Origin: Prunus persica | Lineage: Eukaryota > Streptophyta > Magnoliopsida > Rosales > Rosaceae | NCBI RefSeq assembly: GCF_000346465.2 | Contig: NC_034011.1 | Coordinates: forward strand, 7,077,714-7,141,713 | Direction of reading: 5' to 3' | DNA: 64,000 nt | Part shown: positions 1 through 11,200 of the stretch, one piece after another | How the letters are laid out: every line of letters starts with the position of its first letter | Numbering within the stretch: position 1 is the stretch's first letter | Translations under genes and position numbers: made by a program | Notes under the pieces: model-generated | Told to the model about the DNA's origin: nothing | Database searches by the model: none | What the model saw: only the letters and a program-made list of their open reading frames with translations

Positions 1-1017
1 CAATCTACTGATGTAGACAATAGCCCATCATATTGCTTTTGAATGAAACGGTTTCTATCTTCGAAGATAAATACGTTTTTTTTCTTTCTTTTTCTGCACA
101 GCAGTAGTACTGTAGTAGGCATGACAGCCATGCTAATGGGAAAATTTGTCTTTGTATCAGTGCCTCCGTAATTAGACTATCTTTTTTCAGGTCATCTACC
201 CTCTTCAACCCTCTTTACTGGGGTGAAAAAGAAAAAACTTAGAGCTGCCCACCCTGATTTCACATCTAGAATTGCTTTTGTTGCATCAGACCGTGAACAG
301 TAAGGAAAAAATCAAAATTAAGTAATATAGTAGGAAAGTTATAACATACAAACTTGATCAAGGTCATGCATGAATTCTTTGGGAGTTTATCCGTTTATAT
401 CACAATATCAATTTTCCACCTGTGCTGGGTGTTTATTCCCCACTTATGGTTTAGCCCTCTTATTATTGATAAATGATTAAGCAAGAAGTGCAGAGGGGAT
501 GGAGGCCAAGTACATGGTTACAAAGAATCATTCACAATAATCAAAGGGGAGACTAGTGACAGTAAAAGAGAGCAAAACATGAACGAAAGGAAAACATGAC
601 ACTAAGACCCTATAATTCAAAGTTTGAACTGAGCTTAAAAAGAAACCAAAGCCATGATAGAGCAGTTAAAGCCAAAAAAAGAAAGCATGTTAAGGAAACT
701 CTCATATTCTAATACATTGTCATAATACCTAGTATAAATTTTCTCATTTGTGATAAATAAAACGTACAAATGTGCTTATTGACGGAATACATCTAAGTTC
801 TTTGAATGCGTAAGAGGTGGTGAACTTAGGTTACCAGTTCTCTTTGGTCAACCTGTGGTTAAGCTGCAGTCTATGATTTGTCTACAGCTTTTGTTATTCA
901 AATTTGTTACATTCACTTTCCTGCTAGCGTTAGCTAGGTTGCGGCTAAAGAGTTGCAAATGACTTTGCAAGGTAGGTCCTTAATATTCATTGACTTGTCT
1001 ACCACATTTTATGTCAG
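1..1017. other. Probable intron or upstream part of the BRAP2-like gene
   Basis: No coding exon could be assigned here. The first recognisable exon of the following gene (from 1018) begins with the last Val-Cys-Arg of a RING finger, so an upstream exon ending in Cys-Pro is expected. I could not find it in these bases; it probably lies before the window. The stretch is AT-rich. Confidence 0.4.
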
Positions 1018-3117
1018 GTATGTCGATATTGTCAGCAGCAGCCTGAAAAGTCTAACTGTTTTGTTTGCCAAACTTCTGAGAATTTGTGGATGTGTGTTAT
1101 CTGTGGCTTTGTTGGCTGTGGGAGGTATATTATTTTCCATGAGACTATTTAATTCTTTTTTTCTTATAATTTTTTGGGGAAAAAATATCTCCCTCTCTCT
1201 GTATGTATCTTTATCATACTCTGTTGCATACTCTGAAATATTTGGTGTAGGTATAAAGAAGGACATGCCATAAGACATTGGAAAGATACAGAACATTGTT
1301 ATTCTCTTGAATTGGAAACGCAGCGTGTGTGGGATTATGCTGGAGACAATTATGTTCACCGCCTAATTCAATCTAAAACTGATGGGAAATTGGTTGAATT
1401 GAATTCACCGTATAATGAGTGTGGAAGCTGCGAATGTGTAGATTCTGGATTCAGTGAGGCCCTTTTGAACAGTAAAGTAGAAGCGGTAATAAATTTACCC
1501 TTCATGTCACTTGATACAGACAGTAACATTGCTATTATGTTCTTTGTAGTTTGCATTTCTCACATTTTGTAACATTATCTGCAGATTGTTAATGAGTACA
1601 ATGAACTGCTTGCTACTCAACTTGAGAACCAAAAAGTGGTAAGATCATTCTTCTTATTCCTTGCTGAAATAGTTTACTATTTAAACTTGTTTGAGCTTGA
1701 CATGTAGTGTTACATTACCCATAATTGATATGTGGATTGCAGTATTTTGAATTGTTACTGCAAGAAGTTAAAGAAGGAACTGAAAGAGAAATTTCTAATG
1801 CTGTTGAGAAGGCTGTACCACTAAAGAAAATGCAGGCCAAGCTGGACAGATGTGTAAAAGAGAAGAAATTTCTTGATGATGTAAGTGTTAACTCTTGTGC
1901 TTCTAGAGTAGCTGGTTGAGAAACTCATGTCCTTCTAATTGGGCCACACTGTAGAGTTTGGTATGAGTCATCACCTAGCCAGTAACTATCTAAAGATCTT
2001 TTTGCTTCTACATGCAGCTTAATGAAAACCTTTTAAAGAATCAGGAGATTTGGAAAGCAAAGATACTTGAAGCTGAAGAGAGGTATTGGTTTCTCCCTTT
2101 CTTTCTTGTTTTCTGAATTTTATTTTCTACATCATCCTAAGTTCATTGACTTGATGTGATAGTAAGTAATTTGACTTTTGATTTGTTTTTACGTTAACCT
2201 AAGTGGACACAGATCATCAACTTCAAGCTAATTTTTTCTCTTTGGATTTTATGCCTTATTGTCATCGATAAGGAACAAAAAACTTTCGCATGGTTGGATG
2301 TCCTACTGATTTGACTTATACCATCAAGGTTTAAGATTATGGCAATATCAAAATGGAGATGTGGTAAATATTTGAGATGTATCCACTATTAGATGTCTGA
2401 TCACTTAGGCTTTCTTGTTGCGGTGTACAGATTTTTTTTTGGCACTAGTTAAGAGCTTATATAGATTGTAATCCCTTGACCCACTCTTTAAGATTATGCA
2501 AATTTTTCCCTTGAAAAGTTGCTCTTTTTGTATCATACGAAAGTAGTCTATGCAACAATAGTAAAAAAAATTATCATTAAAAAAAAAAGATTTATTTATC
2601 ATTTCCTCATTAAAATGAAATTGCCATTTGCTCCTTGATTTGTTTTGTTTTGTTTTTAACGTTTATGAGAATCTTGTTGAACCATTTTGTAGATGTTGCA
2701 ATATAGTGTAAATTTATTTGGTTGTTTTTCTGCTATTATTGCCTAACTGGTCCTAATTCTTGTACTTTTCAGGGAGAAAAAGACTTTGAAACTAAAGGAT
2801 GATAAAATTAGCGACTTAGAAGAACAGGTGATATAAGATTGTCATTCTTCCTTTCCTTTCAGAGAGAGGGAAAGAAATTTCATACTAGACAATTTTTAAA
2901 GCCCGATACCTTCGTATCTGGCTGGCCTTAATATTTAAGCATCTGTGTAAACTAAGGACTTCCTTTGTTCATTTACACCTTTTTGCAGCTTAGGAATTTG
3001 ATGCTCTATCTTGAGACTGGGAAGACAATGGAGCAGCCATCGATATCAAATGAAATAAAGGATGGCACTGCCTTGCCAGCATCGATAGAGTTGTCGCAGC
3101 CATCAAGTAGCAAATGA
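1018..3117 (+). CDS. BRAP2/BRIZ-type RING and ZnF-UBP ubiquitin ligase, 3' part (7 exons)
   Basis: Exons read as 1018-1124, 1251-1485, 1585-1638, 1743-1880, 2018-2082, 2773-2827 and 2989-3117, all with GT/AG borders and joined phases, giving 260 codons to a TGA. The first residues (VCRYCQQQ) finish a RING finger. A ZnF-UBP domain follows, with the motifs [21 protein letters not shown] and GHAIRHW, then about 130 residues of charged coiled coil ([31 protein letters not shown]). Known family: BRCA1-associated protein 2 relatives, called BRIZ1/BRIZ2 in Arabidopsis, which form a hetero-oligomeric E3 ligase needed for germination. The gene's N-terminal RNA-binding-like part and most of the RING lie outside the window. 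Which paralogue this is cannot be decided here. Confidence 0.9.
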
Positions 3118-3794
3118 TATTAAGGACACCAGTGTCTCTTCCAGAAGTTTTCAATTAATGTATGGAAGAGGGCTTAAAGACTAATAACAGGTGGAGGAGA
3201 AGCTAAGTTGAAGGATGGATGGTTCCCCTCTTGTACTGCTCCTTGAGCTGGTTCTGTTTCATCTCGGGTGCCTCTTGTTTTTTTTTTGTTTTTTTGGTGG
3301 TTGCCAAGATGTGTAAGGGGGCTATGAGTTGCAAAATTATGGTAATGCTTGATGGTGGTTGAGAACTTATGCATTCAAACCCCCCTAGGTGATAATGATG
3401 GATGGTAAAGGGGTGGATACTTGTAAAGATGCTCAAGGTTGTGTAAAAAATTTGTGTATATTCATATATCATCCAGGGTGGACTCCAAAGCTAGCAGTTG
3501 CACATCCCAAAAGAATTTTGCATTGCTACAGTATCAAAAGCTCTTGAGCAAAACATTTTAAATACCTAAACTACGTATTCCCGATTTTTCTTTCTTATAG
3601 ATGATATTGGGTGAAAGTAGTAAAATCAACTCTACATATTTTATTTTTCAAAAATTATTGCAACACCGTTGTTTGATTCTTTGAATAACTTATATATATA
3701 TATATATATATACATATATAAACTGGATAAGACTTTAATGTTTGGACTCCATGGAGTCCGGAACACACACTTGGTGTTATTGTCTATCTCTTTT
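3118..3794 (+). other. 3' flank of the BRAP2-like gene with TA microsatellite
   Basis: Follows the stop codon and probably holds the 3' UTR. A TA dinucleotide run lies at about 3690-3720. No coding potential recognised; ORFs on the minus strand here are low-complexity. Confidence 0.5.
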
Positions 3795-3909
3795 CACATG
3801 AAAAATATTTTATTTATACAAGTGACAGGGATATGAGGTTGCGAACACGCAACCCGGGCTTTAGGTAGGTATGAATTTTTCAACCATATTAGCTACCCAC
3901 ATGAAAAAT
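3795..3909 (-). mobile_element. tRNA-derived SINE with 12-bp target-site duplication
   Basis: The 12-mer CACATGAAAAAT occurs at 3795-3806 and again at 3898-3909, flanking a body of about 91 bp. Read on the minus strand the body starts GGTAGCTAATATGGTTGA, resembling a pol III box A, and has a box-B-like GTGTTCGCAACC some 45 bases further on. It ends in an A-rich tail next to the left repeat. Layout and size fit a short plant SINE. The family is not named. Confidence 0.6.
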
Positions 3910-5228
3910 GTTTAACTAAGAGATTCATTTTTTCTAACGAGTTTAGCTTAACGGAAAATGCTATAATTTCTAGATCAGTGATCCTAAATTTGAACCCATA
4001 AACTCCCTCCTTCCTAACTTTGTCAAAAACAGACATTCGTCTTACTTTTGTTAGTTTAATAAGGTTGACTATATGAGGTGATAACTGTTACCGTTGAGTT
4101 TACCACCTGAACCTTCCAGATCTATCTGGCACCCTATGATCGTGTGACCAACCTCAGAGGATTTAGATCTTAAAACAGATACATCTCCACTACGCAATCA
4201 ATGTCAAATAAAGGTTCCTATGCCGACTGAAAAATGAAACACAAATAAATTTGGCATTTTCATAATATCCATCTTCCTCGCCCTTCCTTAATCCTGAGCA
4301 TCATCATCATCATCATCTTGTCCCTCTGCTCCTGTCCAAATTATGGTATGATTTTTCATGTTTCTGTGCTTTGGCTTCAGCTTTCGACGTTATAGCTCTG
4401 GTCTGTTTGTCATTTCATCTCTTAATTTCCTTTGAGATTAACTATATCTGATTACCTTTGTTATTGTTCTATGCAGTTTGGTTATTGTAGGGATTGGCAT
4501 GATTAATGGGTAATTGTCGATTTTAATTCTTTTAATTTGTGAAAATTTTGTGGGTTGGTTGTTTTTGGTCTCATGGGAAATGGTGTTTCTTCAATTTCTT
4601 TGGATCAAATTGTGGAATTAAAGTTTCTTTTCGTTTCTTTCTATGGGTTTCCGGAATTATAGGATATCACTAATTTGTAGGACAGGCCCTCATTTTTGGG
4701 TGATTATAGCTTTCTTTATCCGTTCGTGGTTAATTTGCTTTCTTTCGGTTGTTTTCTTATTCCTTATTTAGCAAGTGGCCTTTTGGTTTTCTTGGGATTT
4801 TATCCTTGAGTTTGTAAATTCTAAGGAGGATACTGAAAGCTTCATTTCATACCATAGAATTGTTAGTTTTATGTAATTTCATAACAGAAACTGTCGTAAA
4901 GAACCTAGTTTTGTTGGTATCTGAGCGTTATCGGAATGGCTTCCTTGGTGGTAGGGTGTCTTGATGGAGAGCTTGCATTTTCCTTTCCAGTTCATGAAAA
5001 GAGGGTGGGTGCACATGTGAGAAAGTCTCATGACACTCATTACTGTTTATTCAAGTGTTTAGAACAACGATATCGAGTTGTTTTAAACAGCATCTCTTGA
5101 GCTTTTATTATGAATATTCTTGTTCCAAGTTCCAATTTTCCCGTAATCAGACTAAAACTTCTCGTATTGGCTTTTGTTGTAATCTCAGGTGGTGCTAGTC
5201 TATTGTCAATAAAGGAAATTACAGAATT
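3910..5228 (+). other. Intergenic DNA and probable 5' UTR with intron of the F-box gene
   Basis: No coding exon seen. A CAT-repeat at about 4298-4318 and a pyrimidine-rich stretch look like a 5' leader. A plausible acceptor (ATCTCAG) at about 5189 followed by a short leader up to the ATG at 5229 suggests a 5'-UTR intron of roughly 0.8 kb. This is inferred from sequence alone. Confidence 0.4.
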
Positions 5229-6635
5229 ATGATGGATTGTTTGCCGGACCAGTTAGTATGGGAGATCTTGAGCAGGGTTAAGAAAACCACTGATAGAAAC
5301 TCTTTGTCTTTGGCGTGTAAACGCCTGCACGGATTGGATAATGAACAGAGACAATCTCTTCGGGTTGGTTGTGGATTAGACCCTGCAAATGAAGCTTTGA
5401 CTTCTCTCTGCAGTAGGTTTTCCAACTTGACAAAGGTAGAGATAACTTACGCTGGTTGGATGTCCAAACTAGGAAAGCAGTTGGATGACGAAGGGCTTCT
5501 TATTCTTTCCAATTGCTGCCCTTCTATGGTTGATCTCACATTAAGCTACTGCACCTTCATCACTGATTTGGGCCTTGGTCACTTGTCTTCTTGCTCAAAA
5601 CTTTCAGCTTTGAAGTTGAATTTCACAACAAGAATTACTGGCTGTGGCATATTATCTCTTGTTGCGGGCTGCAAAGTTCTCACTATCCTCCACCTTGTAC
5701 GTTGTCTAAATGTTAGCAGTTTTGAGTGGCTTGAATATCTTGGAAAGCTTGAAACTCTTGAAGATCTCTCAATTAAGAATTGTAGAGCTATTGGGGAGGG
5801 TGATTTGATTAAGCTAGGTTCTAGTTGGAAAAAACTAAAATGCTTGCAATTTGAGGTAGATGTGAATTACAGATATATGAAAGTTTATGATCGTTCAGCT
5901 GTGGATCGCTGGCAAAAGCAGTGGGTCGCATGTGAGAACATGGTGGAACTTAGCTTGGTAAATTGTATCATCAGCCCTGGGAGGGGGCTCGCTTGTGTGC
6001 TGGGGAAGTGCAAGAATTTGGAGAAGATTCACTTGGACAAGTGTGTTGGGGTAAGGGACTCTGATATCATAGGCTTAGCCCAAAAATCAAAAAACCTCCG
6101 CTCCATTTTCCTTCGAGTTCCATCGGATTTCTCACTTCCTCTTCTGATGAATAATCCACTGAGATTAACCGATGAATGTCTAAAAGCCGTGGCTCAGAAC
6201 TGTTCGATGCTTGAATCTGTCAGGATATCGTATTCTGATGGGGATTTCCCTTCATTTTCCTCATTTACATTGGATGGAATCCTTAGTTTGATTCAGAAGT
6301 GCCCTTTGCGGGAACTTGCTTTCGACCAAGTGTATTCCTTTAACGATGTTGGAATGGAAGCTCTTTGCTTGGCTCAGTATCTTGAGACCTTGGAGCTGGT
6401 CAAATGCCAAGAGATAAGCGACGAGGGGCTGCAGCTTGTGGGGCAGTTTCCCCGGTTGTCCATTCTGCGTTTAATCAAGTGTTTAGGGGTTTCTGATGAT
6501 GGTTTAAAGCCACTTGTAGGGTCATACAAATTGGAATTGTTGGCTGTGGAAGATTGTCCTCAAATTTCTGAAAGAGGAGTTCTGGGAGCTGCAAAGTCTG
6601 TATCTTTCAGACAAGACTTGTCATGGCTGTACTGA
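5229..6635 (+). CDS. F-box/LRR-repeat protein
   Basis: Single uninterrupted reading frame of 468 aa. Residues 1-45 (DCLPDQLVWEILSRVKK, then LSLACKRLHGLD) form an F-box that would bind SKP1/ASK proteins. The rest is a run of cysteine-containing LRRs with repeated motifs such as LTDLGL/ISDEGL and NLEKIHLDKC, typical of the FBXL class. It is expected to be the substrate-receptor subunit of an SCF ubiquitin ligase; the substrate cannot be told from sequence. An MM start offers two adjacent ATGs (5229 and 5232). The C terminus ends in SFRQDLSWLY. The frame is intact with no signs of decay. Similar proteins are annotated as F-box/LRR-repeat proteins in other dicots; I do not assign a specific orthologue. 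Confidence 0.92.
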   Translation: MMDCLPDQLVWEILSRVKKTTDRNSLSLACKRLHGLDNEQRQSLRVGCGLDPANEALTSLCSRFSNLTKVEITYAGWMSKLGKQLDDEGLLILSNCCPSMVDLTLSYCTFITDLGLGHLSSCSKLSALKLNFTTRITGCGILSLVAGCKVLTILHLVRCLNVSSFEWLEYLGKLETLEDLSIKNCRAIGEGDLIKLGSSWKKLKCLQFEVDVNYRYMKVYDRSAVDRWQKQWVACENMVELSLVNCIISPGRGLACVLGKCKNLEKIHLDKCVGVRDSDIIGLAQKSKNLRSIFLRVPSDFSLPLLMNNPLRLTDECLKAVAQNCSMLESVRISYSDGDFPSFSSFTLDGILSLIQKCPLRELAFDQVYSFNDVGMEALCLAQYLETLELVKCQEISDEGLQLVGQFPRLSILRLIKCLGVSDDGLKPLVGSYKLELLAVEDCPQISERGVLGAAKSVSFRQDLSWLY

Positions 6636-8262
6636 AAACTTGTGACTGGATCAGGTAAAAGCAGTATCAAGGGCTTGTTTGGTTTTTGCAGCTTTTCATT
6701 TATCCAGCAGTTGTATTAGGTTTAGATGGCTTACTGTAAGTAAACTATTGTGTTGTGAATGTTATTTTTTAATTTAATTCAATGATCTGTAAGAATAAAT
6801 AATTGTATTGATTTATTTGCCTTCGCTGATGACCGCATAATGAAATGGCAATTGTGAGGTTCATATTTATTTTTGCAAGCTTCTGATTCATTGAAACGGC
6901 TACCACAGTGCATGATAATGCTAATTTCATCTATAAGAGGAGTTTTTGTCAATTGCTGTCAGTGTAATGTCCATTATAGACCTATTATAATAATAAATAA
7001 AAGAATTAATAATTCATTACTAATATCTGATCTCTCTTTTTAATTTTTTATGATCCTTTTCATTACAAAACCAATATATCAAGGATGATCCCTTACATTT
7101 TATGATTGAACAAACAGAAATTTTGACGTTACAACACGTGTATAAGTACATTGCTTACCTCCTTCCGGAAAACAAGACATATTTTATACTTCCTACAAAT
7201 CATAGTTTAACATATAAGCAAAAATAATTTATCATAATTACAAAAACAAAATTTTATGCATATATGTCAAACTGTGAGTAGTAACAAAGTAGTAGGGTTC
7301 TTACATGAACTACAATAACCAAGTACGGATGTATTTGGATTTTTTATAAACAAAGTAACTAATAAGTCTGTAAGAGCATTTCCACCCCAACAGCCTAGCC
7401 CAAACAAAAGGTCCTTAGGCCTCAAAAACCATTTTCAGTGCAGCAATTTGGGCAAATGGTGGGCTCCACCAAGTCTGGGCAGGGCCTAAAGCAAGAATAT
7501 CCTGAGGTAATGACATCAGCGTTGATGTCATTAACGTAAATTTTTTTTAATTGAAAAAAATTCTAAAAAATTCAGAAATATTTTTTTTATACATACCTAG
7601 CAATTTTTATTATTATTAATCTCATACATATAAATAAAATTAATCTCATATGAATAATAATTGCTCTTGAATTATCATGGCAATAAATAAAAAAATAAAA
7701 AAAATAAAAAAAAGACAATCACTATTTACATAAATAATTTCTATTTGCTCTGACACGAACGTGCTCTAAAAAAACGCACATCTTGTCTTCACCAACTGAC
7801 TAAACCATGTCTCCGTAATTTGCACGTTGTCGGTTAATGATCCATACGAACTTAAACGTAAACGGGAATTCGACCACGCAGACAAGGACACGAATTAGTA
7901 CTCGAATAAGACCCGCTCCTTGCCCGTTTCTCTCTCCCTCCCTTCCTCCCTCTCTCTCTCTCTCTCTCTCAAAACCAGACAAATACCATCTACTTTGAAA
8001 GCATAACGTTCGACTCAAAATTCCAGATGCCTGAGCTCGAAGTTGTCAAGCTGCTTAAGCCCCACGCAGCCTCATACGACGTCGCTTTCGTCCCCCTACA
8101 TTCAAATTCCTTCGAATCAAATCATCATCCACCTCTCACTCATAATCACAAGCATCGGAATCAAATTCATTCCTCAATTATCACTTCGTCCCAATCTCCC
8201 CCTCTCCCAGAAACCGACCAGCGGTTCTATTTTCCAAAAACAAAACGAAGCGCAGAATCAAA
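6636..8262 (+). other. 3' UTR, intergenic DNA and 5' leader of the acetylornithine aminotransferase gene
   Basis: No gene recognised. Around 7373-7500 there is a MITE-like sequence (AGAGCATTTCCACC, several GCCC/GGGC blocks), but its other end was not found. A TC microsatellite at about 7943-7970 and pyrimidine-rich DNA precede the coding start at 8263, as is common in plant leaders. An ATG at 8027 opens a 130-codon frame that overlaps the main start out of frame. Confidence 0.4.
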
Positions 8263-11200
8263 ATGCTTTCTCTCCACCTTCTCAAACCCCCAATATTCGC
8301 CGGAGCGCGAAGCACTCTCGCCCGGGCCAATGCGGCCACTCCACGTGCGTGCCTTAGCGTGGACGTGCGCACGGTCGATCAATCGAAGCCAGGGGTGGCG
8401 GTGGGGAGCCAGGAGGTGATGGAGGCGGAGGGGAGGGTTCTGGTGGGGACGTACAAAAGGCCGCCCGTGGTGTTGTACAGTGGCAAAGGATGTAAATTGT
8501 ACGATCCTGAAGGGCGAGAGTATTTGGATTTGTATTCTGGGATTGCAGTGAACGCTCTTGGACACGGGGATCCTGATTGGATACGGGCTGTCACAGAGCA
8601 AGCCCGTACGCTCACCCACGTCAGCAACGCCTACTATTCCATCCCTCAGGTCACAATTGAATTTTTCACTGCAATTATATATCTACTGTCATTTTTTTAT
8701 ATTAAATAATAGGGCCAACCTGTATACATAGGTTAAGCTAACTTGCACATTGAGTAGAGGTGTCAAACAGATCGGTTCGGTCTATTTAAATTCATGATTT
8801 TAATATATTCGTGTTGGATTGGATTGGTTCATTTAATTTATCAGGTCGTGTTGTGTTGGCCCATTTAGTAAAATTATGAATTCCAACCAAGTTCAAAATT
8901 CCAGTTCATATTAAAACGAGCTGAATCAAACTCGGACCATACTCTGGCCCAAGAACCAGCTCATTTAATTTTAAATTCTCTCTTTTCAAATTGGAAGCAA
9001 GGGCTGTGTTAATTGCTAAGAAAATTTGAGAACAATTCAAAATTCGAATAACATGTTTACTGAGAAGTAGCACTTAATAAAACAAAGGCTTTATTTAGTC
9101 AACCGAACAAGACAATTCGTGAAGGTAACCTACAACAGATATCACCATTATTTATTCCAATGCACCCCAAATCGAAATTTGTTCATCATCACCACCACCT
9201 AAAAAGTTCATGAAATTCAATATTTACCCAAGATTACCCCCATAGAGCCTACAATACAACCTTTCCTGGAAAAAAACAAAAAACAAAAAACAAACAATCA
9301 AACAAGCATTTGGTTTCATTGAGCAACAAATCGGCAAACCAAGTGAGGAAGAACCAAAAAGGAGGCATACTAACATCTTAGAAAAAATAAAAAAAAGGGG
9401 TGATCTTTGTTTAATGATATACTAAAATAACTGCATATATGGTGTTTGGCAGCAGAGAAAAATGTGGGGAAATGAATAAGATAGTTGGTTTAGCTGCAAC
9501 AAAGAAAAAGGCTACATTTTGTTTACACAAAACACAATATACAATATAAAGCAGAGATTAAAACAGGCCATATTTGAAGCGGGCTCGGGCATGGGCTCGG
9601 GTCGTGCTTGAAGCTAGCTCGGGCTAAGTCAGGCTCATGTCGGGACACAGGCCAATCCGATTTTTTGGACTTCATTTTTTGATTCCAGCCCGGCTTAAAC
9701 TTTCGTGCTATGCTGAGCACAGCTCGTGCAGTGTTGGACTTGCCCGTCCCGTTTGACACACAGAGTAGATATCGCTTTGTCCAAAAAAAAAAAAAACAAA
9801 AAAAAAAAAAAAGGGGCCAGCCAGAAGGCACTTTCAATGACAGACGCTTTTGCTTTTATGTGCTGTTGAAGCTAGTTTCAGTACCATCGCTTGTAAATGT
9901 ATTTTTATTCCTCGTGAAATTTGCTCACGAATATGGCAGTTGTTCTTACTTTAGGTGGAGCTAGCAAAACGTTTGGTGGCTTGCTCCTTTGCTGATCGTG
10001 TCTTTTTCTCCAACTCTGGCACAGAAGCAAATGAAGCTGCCATAAAATTTGCAAGAAAGTTTCAAAGATTCTCATTTCCTGAAAAGAAAGAGCCTGCAAC
10101 AGAATTCATTTCTTTCACCAACAGCTTCCATGGGAGAACGATGGGGGCCGTTGCTTTGACGAGTAAGGAGCATTATCGGTCGCCATTTGAGCCTGTCATG
10201 CCTGGAGTTACTTTCTTGGAGTATGGCGATATACAAGCTGCAACAAAACTAATTCATTCTGGCAAAATTGCTGCTGTGTTTCTTGAACCTCTCCAGGGCG
10301 AAGGTGGCATACTTAGCGCAACTAAAGAATTCTTGCAATCCTTGCGTGGTGCTTGTGATGATTCGGGGTCGCTACTGGTCTTTGATGAGGTAGGAACTTC
10401 ACTGGAAAACTTCAGCTTGTCTCAATAATCATTTAAGTTGGTGCTCGGAGAAACTGGTACTTGTGAATATATGAAGCTAGTTTTTGTTAGCATATTCAGA
10501 ACATTATCATGCATATAGATTCAATCAAAACATGTAATAAATCTCAATGAAAATGCAGAGAGCTTTTGAGTAAAGAGAGGTCAGATTTCTGTGTGTGAGA
10601 GAGAGAGAGCTTTTAGAAGAATGCTAGCTGTATCAGCCCAGCACCAAAACATGTATATATCATGACACTGACAAAAACCGTTAGGGAGGAGATATTCCCT
10701 ATTACATCACTAAATCTAGCCATTCAATCATTACCCTATAAGATAATGACAGGTGGCAAAATGCTATTACATTCTCTGCTGTACACTTGGACTATGATCC
10801 AAGGCAGCCTTCCTAACAAGAATAGAACCTTCATATTCTAATTCCATCACAGCAGCTACACCTATACACCAACACTCCCTTCTAGGTGTTGTGCTGAAAT
10901 AACACCTAGAGCCTTCCTCAAATACTCAAATCTGTCTCTTGCTAATGGCTTGGTGAAAATGTCAGCAAGCTGCACTTCTGTTTTGCAATATAGCAAATCA
11001 ATCTCACCATTTTGTAGAGCATCTCTTATGAAGTGAAACCTGCGGTTGATGTGTCTGGTTTTGTGATGATGAACAGGATTCTTTGATATAGCAATAGCTG
11101 AAGTGTTGTCACACAACAACTGAGTTGGTTCTACCTGTTCCTCTCCAAAATCAGATAACACAAACCTCAGCCACATAGCTTGTGCAGTAGCTTCTGCTGC

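Noticed and set aside
7373..7770. MITE starting AGAGCATTTCCACC
   Set aside because: The right end was not identified. The GTGCTCT near 7764 is too short to count as a matching inverted repeat.
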